NCBI GenBank assembly: GCA_934670115.1
Contig: CAKUOV010000003.1
Location: 1 to 64,000 of the forward strand
Reading direction: 5' to 3'
Source of the DNA: an uncultured Eggerthellaceae bacterium
GTDB taxonomy: Bacteria; Actinomycetota; Coriobacteriia; Coriobacteriales; Eggerthellaceae
Length of the DNA: 64,000 bases
Part shown: positions 8,405 to 16,381 of the stretch, one piece after another
How positions within the stretch are numbered: the stretch's first letter is position 1
Layout of the letters: each line of letters opens with the position of its first letter
Program-made: the position numbers and the translations under genes
The notes under the pieces: model-generated
Told to the model about the DNA's origin: nothing
Seen by the model: the letters and a program-made list of their open reading frames with translations, nothing else
Databases searched by the model: none

Positions 8405-9445
8405 CTACGCGCGCCAGCCGGCTTCATGGGTCGCGCCGTAAATGTTGTTGAAACGAGAAAGCTCAACATACAGCGGCATGGAGCAACCAGGACCGAAGAT
8501 GAAAGGGCCGCCATCGTTTTGCTTCAAAGCGTTTTCGAAACGCTGAGCAATCTTCGCTTTGACCTCACGTCGGGAAAGTAGGAAGTCATGATGCTGATCA
8601 ATGCCAGCAATCAAAATTTTATCGGTCTTTTTGCGCACTTCCGCAATGCTGTGAGCCCCCGGCACCGGCGCTTCGCTTTCCCAGTTCAAAGCATTAAACG
8701 AATCGAATCGCAGAAGATCATCGAATTGCAATTGCTCGTCGCCGTGAATGTGAAGCAAGTTAAACCAGGTACGGCCCGACAACTGGTCGTTTGTCTGCTG
8801 AATATACGGTCGCACAAAACGCTCGTACCGCTCATCGGTAAGAATGCCGTTGCGCGTGAACTTGGAAGCAAAGAAAATGCCATCCACCTGGGCCTCGGTG
8901 ATAAGACGCTCAAGGAAATTCCGGTTAGTGCCGGCAATTGCCACCAGCGCCGCTTCCAACTCGTCGGGATTGTTCTTCAACAGCTCAAGAACGCCATCGG
9001 GGCGCATGGGAGTCGTCAATTCCTGAACCCAGCTCAAAGGGTCGAAAAGCGTTGCAATCACGGGCTTTTCGCCATCGTAGTGCTCTTTGATGGCCCGAGC
9101 GATGCGCACTTCGCGGGCCAAAATGCCCTTGCGCGCATCCAGCACCGGCAGATTCGCCGCATCTTCAGGGCTTGCAATGGGATTGGTGAAAAACGGTCCA
9201 TCCCAAGACGTTGGATCAACCGACCAGTCGTAATCGGCGCCATAAGCAAGAGGAAGGTAATTGCCATTCGTCATGATCTTAACGAAATCCCAATGGTTTT
9301 CTTCGGTTCTTGCATATGTCTCTGCCAAAAAATGCTCCGTTACCGGATCTGCCAGAGGAAAATGGAACCAGCCCGTTACGGGCACTTCTTCGCCCAGAGC
9401 ATGCGTTTCAGCCTGAGCCTTAATCAATTCGTAGCCGTTCGCCAT
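8405..9445 (-). CDS. Uroporphyrinogen decarboxylase-family protein, probable methyltransferase
   Basis: A 346-residue TIM-barrel protein of the UroD/MetE-C/MtbA superfamily. It is more likely a methyl- or thiol-transfer enzyme than a haem enzyme. Methyltransferase members bind zinc with a His-X-Cys pair and a late Cys. Here the corresponding sites read HIHGD (His232, His234) and FGPGCSMP (Cys321). First gene of the leftward metNIQ operon, so it probably acts on the imported compound, for example demethylating or activating a methylated sulfur amino acid; this is inference. The start at 9445 has GGGAGG 5 nt upstream. An open extension of 78 codons upstream covers the AT-rich promoter region and is rejected. 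Confidence 0.82.
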   Translation of the reverse strand: MANGYELIKAQAETHALGEEVPVTGWFHFPLADPVTEHFLAETYARTEENHWDFVKIMTNGNYLPLAYGADYDWSVDPTSWDGPFFTNPIASPEDAANLPVLDARKGILAREVRIARAIKEHYDGEKPVIATLFDPLSWVQELTTPMRPDGVLELLKNNPDELEAALVAIAGTNRNFLERLITEAQVDGIFFASKFTRNGILTDERYERFVRPYIQQTNDQLSGRTWFNLLHIHGDEQLQFDDLLRFDSFNALNWESEAPVPGAHSIAEVRKKTDKILIAGIDQHHDFLLSRREVKAKIAQRFENALKQNDGGPFIFGPGCSMPLYVELSRFNNIYGATHEAGWRA

Positions 9446-9726
9446 AATGGCCTCCCACCCGCGCAATACGCGCTCTCGTTTTTTACAAACACGAATATGG
9501 GGGATTTCGAGTAAGGAGAAAAGACGTTGAAAATCGCAAGCTAGCCATCGGATTTTTAGATAGCACCAGGTCAATGTGATAGTTTGGTGTTCAATTAAAT
9601 CGCTTATATTGTATTGATAATTTTTTATAGCAAGATATAAAAAAGTTGAAGCACCTGATAATCGCAAGGTTGGATACACTGTGTAAGGTTAATTCCTAGT
9701 ATATAACTATGTATTTATGGAGCATC
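9446..9726. promoter_or_regulatory. AT-rich divergent promoter region between the methyltransferase/metNIQ operon and the lysR operon
   Basis: This 281-bp stretch is clearly more AT-rich than its surroundings and separates two divergent operons. It has -10-like hexamers in both directions, such as TATAAC before lysR and TATAAG on the minus strand. LysR proteins usually bind such intergenic DNA next to their own gene, so operators are expected here. No SAM riboswitch was recognised. Confidence 0.55.
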
Positions 9727-10707
9727 ATGACCCTTCAACAAATGCGATATCTTCTTGCCATTGCCCAGCACGGTTCCATTAGCGCCGCCGCATGCGCTTT
9801 GTTCATATCCCAATCCACTCTTTCCACCGCGCTGAAAGACGCCGAACGGGAAACGGGCGTTACTCTTTTCAACCGATCAAGCCGCGGCGTAGAGGCAACC
9901 CTAGAGGGTCATGAGCTGCTGAGCCTTGTTCGTCAGATTGTGGAGCAAGATGATCTTCTGAACAGCCGCTTTGGCAAAGAGGGGGATGCCGCCGACAAAA
10001 CGCGCTTCGCCGTTTCCAGCCAACACTACTCCCTAGGAGTAGACGCATTCGTTGATCTGGTAAACGCCTACCCTTCCCTTTCCTATTCCTTTACCTACCG
10101 CGAAACCCGCACGCAGGAAGTGATCGACGATGTAAAGTCCTTTCGCAGTCATATTGGCTTACTGTATTTAAGCAGTTTCAACGAGCGCATTATTCGCCGA
10201 GACTTCGAACGAGCCAACTTGCAGTTCACGCCCCTGCTTGAAGTCAAGCCCCAGGTTTTAGTAGCCCTTGACCACCCTTTGGCTAGGCGTGCTTCTTTGC
10301 ACTCCTCTGACCTGGCCAATTATCCCCTTATCATGTTCGAGCAAGGCCCCGACGACTCGCTGTATTACGCGGAAGAACCCCTGTTGGACATTCCCCATCG
10401 CAGCACCATTGTAGTGCGCGATCGCAGCACCCTGGTAAGCGTGCTTTCGAAAAGCGACTGCTACACCATTGCCACCGGCACCCACTCCTCGGGAATGGAT
10501 TACGGCAGCGTAAGCATACCTTTGCGCACCGACGAGGTTATGCGTATTGGCTATATCACTCACAGCAAGCGCAGCATAGGAGTTCATACCGCCCGATACA
10601 TTGAAAACCTGAAGCGTCACGTGCAAATGCAGTATGACCACAGCTCGCCATCGGAAAAAACTGAACCCGTTTGCCCCAAAGCTGCTAGACGCCAACCCGT
10701 CAGATAA
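9727..10707 (+). CDS. LysR-family transcriptional regulator
   Basis: DNA-binding regulator, 326 residues. The N-terminal winged helix-turn-helix (1-60, MTLQQMRYLLAIAQHGSISAAA then SQSTLSTALKDAERETG) is typical. A periplasmic-binding-like effector domain covers ~90-300. The ATG at 9727 has GGAG 4 nt upstream and matches the family start; an in-frame ATG six codons earlier is less likely. Its position beside a divergent importer operon and 16 nt before two sulfur amino acid lyase genes suggests it senses a sulfur metabolite and controls both arms. Confidence 0.92.
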   Translation: MTLQQMRYLLAIAQHGSISAAACALFISQSTLSTALKDAERETGVTLFNRSSRGVEATLEGHELLSLVRQIVEQDDLLNSRFGKEGDAADKTRFAVSSQHYSLGVDAFVDLVNAYPSLSYSFTYRETRTQEVIDDVKSFRSHIGLLYLSSFNERIIRRDFERANLQFTPLLEVKPQVLVALDHPLARRASLHSSDLANYPLIMFEQGPDDSLYYAEEPLLDIPHRSTIVVRDRSTLVSVLSKSDCYTIATGTHSSGMDYGSVSIPLRTDEVMRIGYITHSKRSIGVHTARYIENLKRHVQMQYDHSSPSEKTEPVCPKAARRQPVR

Positions 10708-10723
10708 CTAGAAAAGAGCACCC

Positions 10724-11944
10724 ATGAATGATTCAACCTTTGATTCCATGACAAACGAAATAGCCGGCCTTCTTGGCATCGACCAAGAAAAAAACGCTTC
10801 TTGGGGGTTTTCCACCAAAGCCGTCCATGGCTATGGCGGTCGCGAACCGCAAACGGGCGCGGTGTCGTACCCCTTGTACCAGTCAGCCACGTTTGCCCAT
10901 CCGGCGTTGGGCGAATCCACCGGCTTTGCCTATAGCCGCTGCGGCAACCCTACCGTGCTTGAGCTGGAAAACACCATTGCCCAGCTGGAAGGCGGCCTAA
11001 AAGCCTTTGCCTACGCCAGCGGCACCGCAGCGATATCAACCCTGCTGAAACTTTTCCGCTCAGGGGACTGCGTACTGGCGTGCGACGACATCTACGGCGG
11101 CACCTATCGCCTGTTCCACGACGTATACCAAAATCGCTATGGCGTGGAGTTCGAATTCATAGACTTCAGCGACTTGGATATCGTACGCGCGGCCTTGAAA
11201 GCACATCCCAACACCAAGGCTTTCTTTATCGAAACGCCTACCAACCCCATGATGCACGTGTTTGATCTTGCCGCACTGGCCCAGCTTGCCCACGAAAACG
11301 GCGCATTGCTTATTGTGGACAACACCTTCCTTACCTGCTATTTTCAACGCCCCTTTGATTTCGGCGCCGATATTGTGGTGTACAGCGGATCCAAATATCT
11401 GTGCGGGCACAACGATGTGATCTGCGGATTTACCGTCATCAAAAACAATAGCAACCTGCAGCGGGTATTCATGGATTATATGAGCGGAGGCAGCGCCTTG
11501 CCCCCTTTCGAGGCATGGCTTATGCTGCGCAGCTTGAAAACCTTGTCGGTTCGGTTGGAGCAACAGCAAAGAAACGCTCGAGCAATCTGTTCCTTCCTAA
11601 AGGCGCACCCCCAGGTAACCGACGTGTATTACGTGGGCGACCCCGACCATCCCGATTACACCCTGTCATGCCGACAGGCCACCGGTCACGGCGCTATGAT
11701 AAGCTTCCGCGTAGACAGCAACGATCGGCTGTTGCAGGTACTGAAACGAGTGCGCGTGATTGCTTTTGCGGAAAGCCTGGGCGGTGCGGAAAGCCTGATA
11801 ACTTACCCCTTGGTGCAAACCCATGGGTCCATCCCCCCCGCCACCACAAAAAGCCTGGGAATCGATGACCGCTTGCTGCGTTTAAGCGTGGGGCTGGAAG
11901 ACACACGCGACTTGATTGAAGACTTGGAACAAGCGCTTGCCTAA
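10724..11944 (+). CDS. Cys/Met metabolism PLP-dependent lyase (cystathionine/methionine gamma-lyase family)
   Basis: Fold-type I PLP enzyme, 406 residues, of the family that includes cystathionine gamma-synthase, cystathionine lyases and methionine gamma-lyase. The cofactor lysine is Lys224 in VVYSGSKYLCGHND. The substrate-loop motif YSRCGNPT is at 70-77 and the PLP-phosphate motif ASGTAAI at 98-104. Many family members have the tetramer contact Y-S-R as here. Which reaction it performs cannot be told from motifs. The setting, with a second C-S lyase and a MetNIQ importer, favours breakdown or trans-sulfuration of sulfur amino acids. It lies 16 nt after lysR. Confidence 0.9.
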   Translation: MNDSTFDSMTNEIAGLLGIDQEKNASWGFSTKAVHGYGGREPQTGAVSYPLYQSATFAHPALGESTGFAYSRCGNPTVLELENTIAQLEGGLKAFAYASGTAAISTLLKLFRSGDCVLACDDIYGGTYRLFHDVYQNRYGVEFEFIDFSDLDIVRAALKAHPNTKAFFIETPTNPMMHVFDLAALAQLAHENGALLIVDNTFLTCYFQRPFDFGADIVVYSGSKYLCGHNDVICGFTVIKNNSNLQRVFMDYMSGGSALPPFEAWLMLRSLKTLSVRLEQQQRNARAICSFLKAHPQVTDVYYVGDPDHPDYTLSCRQATGHGAMISFRVDSNDRLLQVLKRVRVIAFAESLGGAESLITYPLVQTHGSIPPATTKSLGIDDRLLRLSVGLEDTRDLIEDLEQALA

Positions 11945-12015
11945 ATTGACCGCTCAGTCACCCGACGTCATGAAGTACGGCTGCAAACTGCAGGAACACA
12001 TTGAAAGGAGCCATT

Positions 12016-13209
12016 ATGACTCGCTATGATTTTGACACCCCCACAGATCGCCATGGCACCGATTCCCTTAAGTTCGACTGCGCTGTTGCGCGCCATCGCT
12101 CCCCCGACTTGTTATCGTTGTGGGTAGCCGACATGGATTTTGCTCTACCAGAAGAAATCACCGAACCTTTGGTCCAGCGCGTACGTCACGGCATTTTCGG
12201 CTATACCGAACCTGGTGCCGGCTATTTTGAGGCCGTGAACAGCTGGCTTTCCAGCCACCACGGCTGGAGTGCGCGCCAAGAATGGTTCAGCTTAACGCCT
12301 GGCATTGTGTTTGCCCTGGCCACTGCCGTAAAAGCCTTCACGAAACCAGGAGATGCCGTTCTTATCCAACAACCGGTATATTATCCCTTCAGCGAAGTTA
12401 TCGAAGACAACGACAGGCGTCTGGTGAACGCGCCCCTTGTATACGCTCAAGGAGCTTACACCGTTGACTTCGAAGCTTTCGAGAACGCTCTTACGGAAAA
12501 CAACGTGAAGCTTTTCCTGCTATGCAATCCTCACAACCCCGTAGGGCGCGTATGGACCCCCGAAGAACTGCAGCGTTTAGCTCAGATTTGCCTGCGCCAC
12601 AACGTGATCATAATCAGTGATGAGATTCATATGGACTTCGCACGCCCCGGTTTCACCCACACCCCTTTAGCCACGTTAGGCGAAGAGGTACTGAATGCGA
12701 GCGTCATTTGCACAAGCGCCGGAAAAACATTCAACCTGGCAGGCCTTCAAGTAAGCAACATCATCATTCCCAACGCCCTGCTAAGAGCTCGATTCGACAA
12801 GGCCAAGGCGGCCGCAGGCTACAGCCAGCTCAACACCCTGGGACTTTTAGCCACGCAAACATGCTACGAAAAAGGCGGCGAATGGGTAGACGGACTGAAG
12901 GAATACCTGGAAGGAAACTGGCAATTCTTGGAAAGCCATTTGAGCGAATACGTCCCGCAACTTCACCTTGTCCCTGCCCAGAGCACGTATCTTGCTTGGG
13001 TAGACTGTCGCGCTTTGGGGCTTTTCGGTAACGATTTGAAGCGTTTCGTTGAAGACAAGGCCGGTCTGTGGCTTGATTACGGCGACATGTTCGGTCCCGA
13101 TGGCAATGGCTTTATCCGAATCAACCTTGCCACACAGAAATCTTACCTGCAAAAAGCTTTGACCCAACTCACCAACGCAATAAAGGTGCAACTTGCGCTG
13201 CCGAAATAG
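12016..13209 (+). CDS. MalY/PatB-type aminotransferase-like C-S lyase
   Basis: PLP-dependent fold-type I protein, 397 residues, of the MalY/PatB group. These act mostly as cystathionine or cysteine-S-conjugate beta-lyases, releasing a thiol, pyruvate and ammonia. Family hallmarks are WVADMDFALP (36-45), NPHNPVGRVW (171-180), SDEIHMDFAR (201-210) and the cofactor lysine Lys237 in TSAGKTFNLAGLQ. The ATG at 12016 has AAAGGAG 5 nt upstream. It follows the gamma-family lyase by 71 nt. The two lyases may give complementary specificities. Confidence 0.9.
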   Translation: MTRYDFDTPTDRHGTDSLKFDCAVARHRSPDLLSLWVADMDFALPEEITEPLVQRVRHGIFGYTEPGAGYFEAVNSWLSSHHGWSARQEWFSLTPGIVFALATAVKAFTKPGDAVLIQQPVYYPFSEVIEDNDRRLVNAPLVYAQGAYTVDFEAFENALTENNVKLFLLCNPHNPVGRVWTPEELQRLAQICLRHNVIIISDEIHMDFARPGFTHTPLATLGEEVLNASVICTSAGKTFNLAGLQVSNIIIPNALLRARFDKAKAAAGYSQLNTLGLLATQTCYEKGGEWVDGLKEYLEGNWQFLESHLSEYVPQLHLVPAQSTYLAWVDCRALGLFGNDLKRFVEDKAGLWLDYGDMFGPDGNGFIRINLATQKSYLQKALTQLTNAIKVQLALPK

Positions 13210-13347
13210 CCCCAAATAGCCCCAGAATAGCCTTAATCAAGGAAAAACATCCCTGACATTCTTGGCAAAGCGACTCTTGTTGCCCGGACAAACAGCGCTT
13301 TGCTGACACGGGATACGCCCAGCACGATGAATCGAACCTGCATCTAG

Positions 13348-13376
13348 GAGGGATGCTTGCCTGCCCAGCATCCCCT
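13348..13376 (+). terminator. Possible terminator after the C-S lyase gene
   Basis: An 8-bp stem GGGATGCT / AGCATCCC with a 9-nt loop is followed only by CTTAAA. It lies 140 nt after the lyase stop. Weak because the T-run is short. Confidence 0.35.
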
Positions 13377-13408
13377 TAAAGCAAACTTAAAACAATCTGC
13401 CAACAGGT

Positions 13409-13438
13409 TTGTTTCTTCGTGGCACGATGGGGTATAAT
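13409..13438 (+). promoter_or_regulatory. Promoter for the small acidic-tailed membrane protein
   Basis: TTGTTT (13409-13414), an 18-nt spacer and a consensus TATAAT (13433-13438) lie 60 nt before the small gene's ATG. Confidence 0.6.
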
Positions 13439-13498
13439 CCCTAGAGCAACGCGGGTATGGCGAGATGCCCCGCACGAACGAAAGCGATACTGCAACCC

Positions 13499-13711
13499 AT
13501 GGATTTTGGTGCGATATACCATTTCCTGTTCGAAACATTCTATGGCATTGGCTGCTTGGTCGGGTTAGGCCTGGTGGTTAGCTTCATCGTGTGCGTTGTC
13601 CTTGAAAAGAAGACGCGCTCTATTTACAAGAACCACGAGAAATCCGAAGACGATTGGTCCTTGTTCGACGACGATGACGACGATGACGACAAGGATGAAT
13701 CGAAAGCGTAA
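13499..13711 (+). CDS. Small single-pass membrane protein with poly-Asp tail
   Basis: Predicted 70-residue protein. A hydrophobic helix (about 14-35, GIGCLVGLGLVVSFIVCVVL) is followed by a basic stretch (EKKTRSIYKNHEK) and then an acidic tail with eight consecutive Asp residues (57-64). The positive-inside rule places the tail in the cytoplasm. It has its own promoter (TATAAT 60 nt upstream) and a strong terminator 38 nt downstream, which supports a real monocistronic gene despite a weak ribosome binding site. A longer in-frame start at 13457 is possible. No function is recognised. Confidence 0.6.
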   Translation: MDFGAIYHFLFETFYGIGCLVGLGLVVSFIVCVVLEKKTRSIYKNHEKSEDDWSLFDDDDDDDDKDESKA

Positions 13712-13748
13712 TTCGTCGAATCGAAGCGCATCATCAATTGGAAACTGG

Positions 13749-13778
13749 GAAGACCGCCTGCGAGGGCGGTCTTCTTCG
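13749..13778 (+). terminator. Rho-independent terminator
   Basis: A 10-bp stem GAAGACCGCC / GGCGGTCTTC with a 6-nt loop is followed by TTCGTT. It ends the small membrane protein transcript. A 33-bp palindromic repeat begins immediately after it. Confidence 0.8.
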
Positions 13779-13811
13779 TTGTTGACAAAAGGTGGGGTAA
13801 TTTGGCAACAA
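13779..13811. repeat. 33-bp palindromic repeat, copy 2
   Basis: Matches the copy at 2466-2498 at 32 of 33 positions, with one T-to-G change in the right arm (TTTGGCAACAA). It directly abuts the terminator. The following ~330 bp up to the poly-G tract hold no gene or structure that I recognise. Confidence 0.8.
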
Positions 13812-14144
13812 AAGGCGCACGCCAGCCGCAGCGTAACATCTCTGCGCGCAGGCTCAATTGCGCCCGATGATCGCTTGGGAAGATTCAAGGTCGCGGCTCG
13901 CTCAGAAAGGAAAAATGCAACAAAGCCACCACTCGCACCTCCGAAGTAGCTCCGAGAAAAAAGCAATTAGCGGCAATTCTGTGTCCGAACGGTAAGAACG
14001 CCTAGCAAATCCCTAGCAGAGTGATAGAATCAACTACAAAATTGAACAGCAAACGGCTCGGCAAGATGTAGTGATATTGCTTCTCTCGCGCGCTTTCGCC
14101 ACCTTCATAAAATGCAAGTAGTAAAGGACGCAGCTCAAAGAATA

Positions 14145-14155
14145 GGGGGGGGGGG
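14145..14155 (+). repeat. Homopolymer tract of 11 G just upstream of a GTG start
   Basis: Eleven consecutive G occupy the ribosome-binding-site position and end 2 nt before the GTG of the HD-GYP gene. An in-frame TAG lies at 14143-14145. Such tracts are prone to slipped-strand mispairing in other bacteria. Confidence 0.85.
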
Positions 14156-14157
14156 TC

Positions 14158-16305
14158 GTGCCTTCGTATATCTTCGTTGTTTCAATTCTTGTCGCTCTGG
14201 TAAATTTCACCTTAGCATCATTGGCAATATGCCGACACGATAAACTGAGCCTGTATCTAGGCGGCGTGCTTATTGCTTCGACGCTTGTTGATATTACGTA
14301 CACGATATCCCTTATCTCGGAGGATAACTTCGTGCAAATGAGCTGGTGGACCAGCGCTTACTTCAGCAGCATGATGGTGTTGTGTCTTTTTGTAGCGGGT
14401 TATATCTCGAATTTCACGGAGAACACGCTGATAAAACGACCGAGGCGGTTCGCCGTTGTCATGACATGCCTGACCATTGCCGATGTAGCACTCCTTATGA
14501 CCAACCCTTTAAACGGGCTCATGATGGACTATACGCATGTAGACAATTCCCTGATCAGCTGGCTTTTTGAACCGAAACCTCTGTATTATGCGCACATGCT
14601 GCTCTCGTATGCGGCAGTGGCGTTCTCGATTGCTTGCTTGTGTAAGAGAATTCACGAAATACCACGCGTATACCTGCGCCGCTACCTTGCGCCACTTCTC
14701 ACTATCGTTTACCTTGCAGTCGCAAACGCCCTGTTCCTTTGCCTGCACGACCCAGAAATTCCCGACTTCTCAGTGTACCTGTACGGCTTTGGCGGCGTTG
14801 CGTTTTATGCCAGCCACTATCATTACGCAAAGTCATTGGTTGCCGCCGACAGTTACAAAATGGCCCTGGACGAGCTAGACAGCATGGTGGTGTTCTTTGA
14901 CTACAATCAGCACTTCGTAAGCTGCAACAGCAAGGCGGCGGCAATTGTCCCGCCCGAAAAGCAGCACGATTACTACACGCTTGAGCAATTCGTGAAAGAC
15001 CAACATCTTGAGAAGCATCTAAAAGACCACGCGTCAACAAGCGGAAAGACACATTTCACCTGGAATCTCATCTTAAACGGTGAAGCAACTGCTTGGCAAT
15101 GCCTGTTTCAATCGCTTGTCCAACGCGGCAAATTCGCTGGCTATCTTCTTACCTGCGTCAACAACTCCCTGGAAATCGACCCGCTTACCGGGTTCCATAC
15201 GAAGGCGGCGTTTAATCGAGACTTTCCTGTTCGCGACCATGCGGAAAACGGAAAGCAACCATCGAATAATCCCGCAGGCGTAATCGCGTTCGACATCAAC
15301 GGCCTGGCACGCATCAATGCAAAGGGCGGCTACGAAGCGGGAAACGAAAACTTGCGCATTGTGGCCGAATGCCTTGCCACCACGTTTCCTTCCAGCACGT
15401 ACTTCGTACGCTTAGAAACTGGATCACTTCTTGCGATTTGCTATGACATGGACAGAGAAGAAGCTAAAGCGCTCACGAAAAAAGCGATTGAAAGAATTGC
15501 CGCCATTAACGCCGAGCGCACCGAAGGAAACGCCGTTGCTCCCCACGGTGTCCAGTATGCAACGTGCGACATAGATGATAAAAGGAAGAGCGTGCACGAC
15601 GCGGCAAACGTAGCCCTATGCAGCATGAACAACCGCAAGTTGCTGGACGACGGCTCCACGCATGTGTCGCTTCTTTCATCGCTTGTTCAGGCACAACGCC
15701 AAAACGATGGCGAAACGGAAGATCACGTTGCCCGCACGCGCCGCGCCGGAGAACTTCTGGCGAAACAGCTTAACCTATCCGACTTGCAACAAAGCACGCT
15801 CATGCTTCTATGCCTTATGCACGACATTGGCAAAATTGGCGTACCGCTGGAAATTCTGAACAAGCCGGGCAAGTTAAACGAAGACGAGTGGCGCATTATG
15901 CGGTCGCATTGTCAAAAAGGCTACGAGATTGCAAAGGCATCGCCCGAGCTCAGCGGCATTGCGAAGCTGATTCTGCACCATCACGAGCGCTGGGACGGCA
16001 AAGGATACCCCGAAGGTCTATCGGGGCAGCAAATCCCGCTGCTTTCGCGCATCATTTCCATTGTAGACGCCTACGATGCCATGACGCATGATCGTCCGTA
16101 CCGAAAGGCAATCTCATCAGAGACGGCAAAAGCAGAGCTCGCGCGCAATGCGGGCACGCAATTCGACCCCGAGCTGGTGAAAGCGTACCTAAAGACGCTC
16201 GAGGACAACCCCGATGTAGCAGTGTCCGAAACAGACGACCCGGCCGTCGGAGCCGAGGCTGCCGCAGGCGTAACAGATACGGGCAGCGCGGAGCGCAAGC
16301 AGTAG
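14158..16305 (+). CDS. Membrane HD-GYP phosphodiesterase with degenerate GGDEF domain
   Basis: Predicted cyclic-di-nucleotide phosphodiesterase in the membrane, 715 residues. Residues ~1-230 hold about seven hydrophobic helices, resembling the 7TM histidine-kinase-type sensor. A PAS-like segment follows (~235-335). A GGDEF-like domain starts at DPLTGFHTKAAFNRDF, but the signature loop reads LETGSL, so cyclase activity is not expected. The C-terminal HD-GYP domain is intact: HDIGKIG (His555, Asp556), HHHERWDGKGYPEG (607-620) and DAYDAMTHDRPYR. The GTG start lies 2 nt after an 11-G tract; no longer start is possible because of a TAG at 14143. The gene is monocistronic and convergent with the MMPL pair. 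Confidence 0.88.
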   Translation: MPSYIFVVSILVALVNFTLASLAICRHDKLSLYLGGVLIASTLVDITYTISLISEDNFVQMSWWTSAYFSSMMVLCLFVAGYISNFTENTLIKRPRRFAVVMTCLTIADVALLMTNPLNGLMMDYTHVDNSLISWLFEPKPLYYAHMLLSYAAVAFSIACLCKRIHEIPRVYLRRYLAPLLTIVYLAVANALFLCLHDPEIPDFSVYLYGFGGVAFYASHYHYAKSLVAADSYKMALDELDSMVVFFDYNQHFVSCNSKAAAIVPPEKQHDYYTLEQFVKDQHLEKHLKDHASTSGKTHFTWNLILNGEATAWQCLFQSLVQRGKFAGYLLTCVNNSLEIDPLTGFHTKAAFNRDFPVRDHAENGKQPSNNPAGVIAFDINGLARINAKGGYEAGNENLRIVAECLATTFPSSTYFVRLETGSLLAICYDMDREEAKALTKKAIERIAAINAERTEGNAVAPHGVQYATCDIDDKRKSVHDAANVALCSMNNRKLLDDGSTHVSLLSSLVQAQRQNDGETEDHVARTRRAGELLAKQLNLSDLQQSTLMLLCLMHDIGKIGVPLEILNKPGKLNEDEWRIMRSHCQKGYEIAKASPELSGIAKLILHHHERWDGKGYPEGLSGQQIPLLSRIISIVDAYDAMTHDRPYRKAISSETAKAELARNAGTQFDPELVKAYLKTLEDNPDVAVSETDDPAVGAEAAAGVTDTGSAERKQ

Positions 16306-16381
16306 TGATGCTGCAGCTGCAGACGACGCGGGCGCAGGCAGCCGCAGACGACGGCGCCGCAACGAACCGAGCGGCTTCTCC

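Noticed and set aside
9446..9726. SAM riboswitch or T-box for the metNIQ operon
   Set aside because: No conserved riboswitch or T-box sequence seen; the region looks like a protein-regulated divergent promoter.
13596..13949. 117-codon plus-strand frame over the terminator and palindrome after the small membrane protein
   Set aside because: Reads through a terminator and a palindromic repeat; shadow of the acidic-tail gene.
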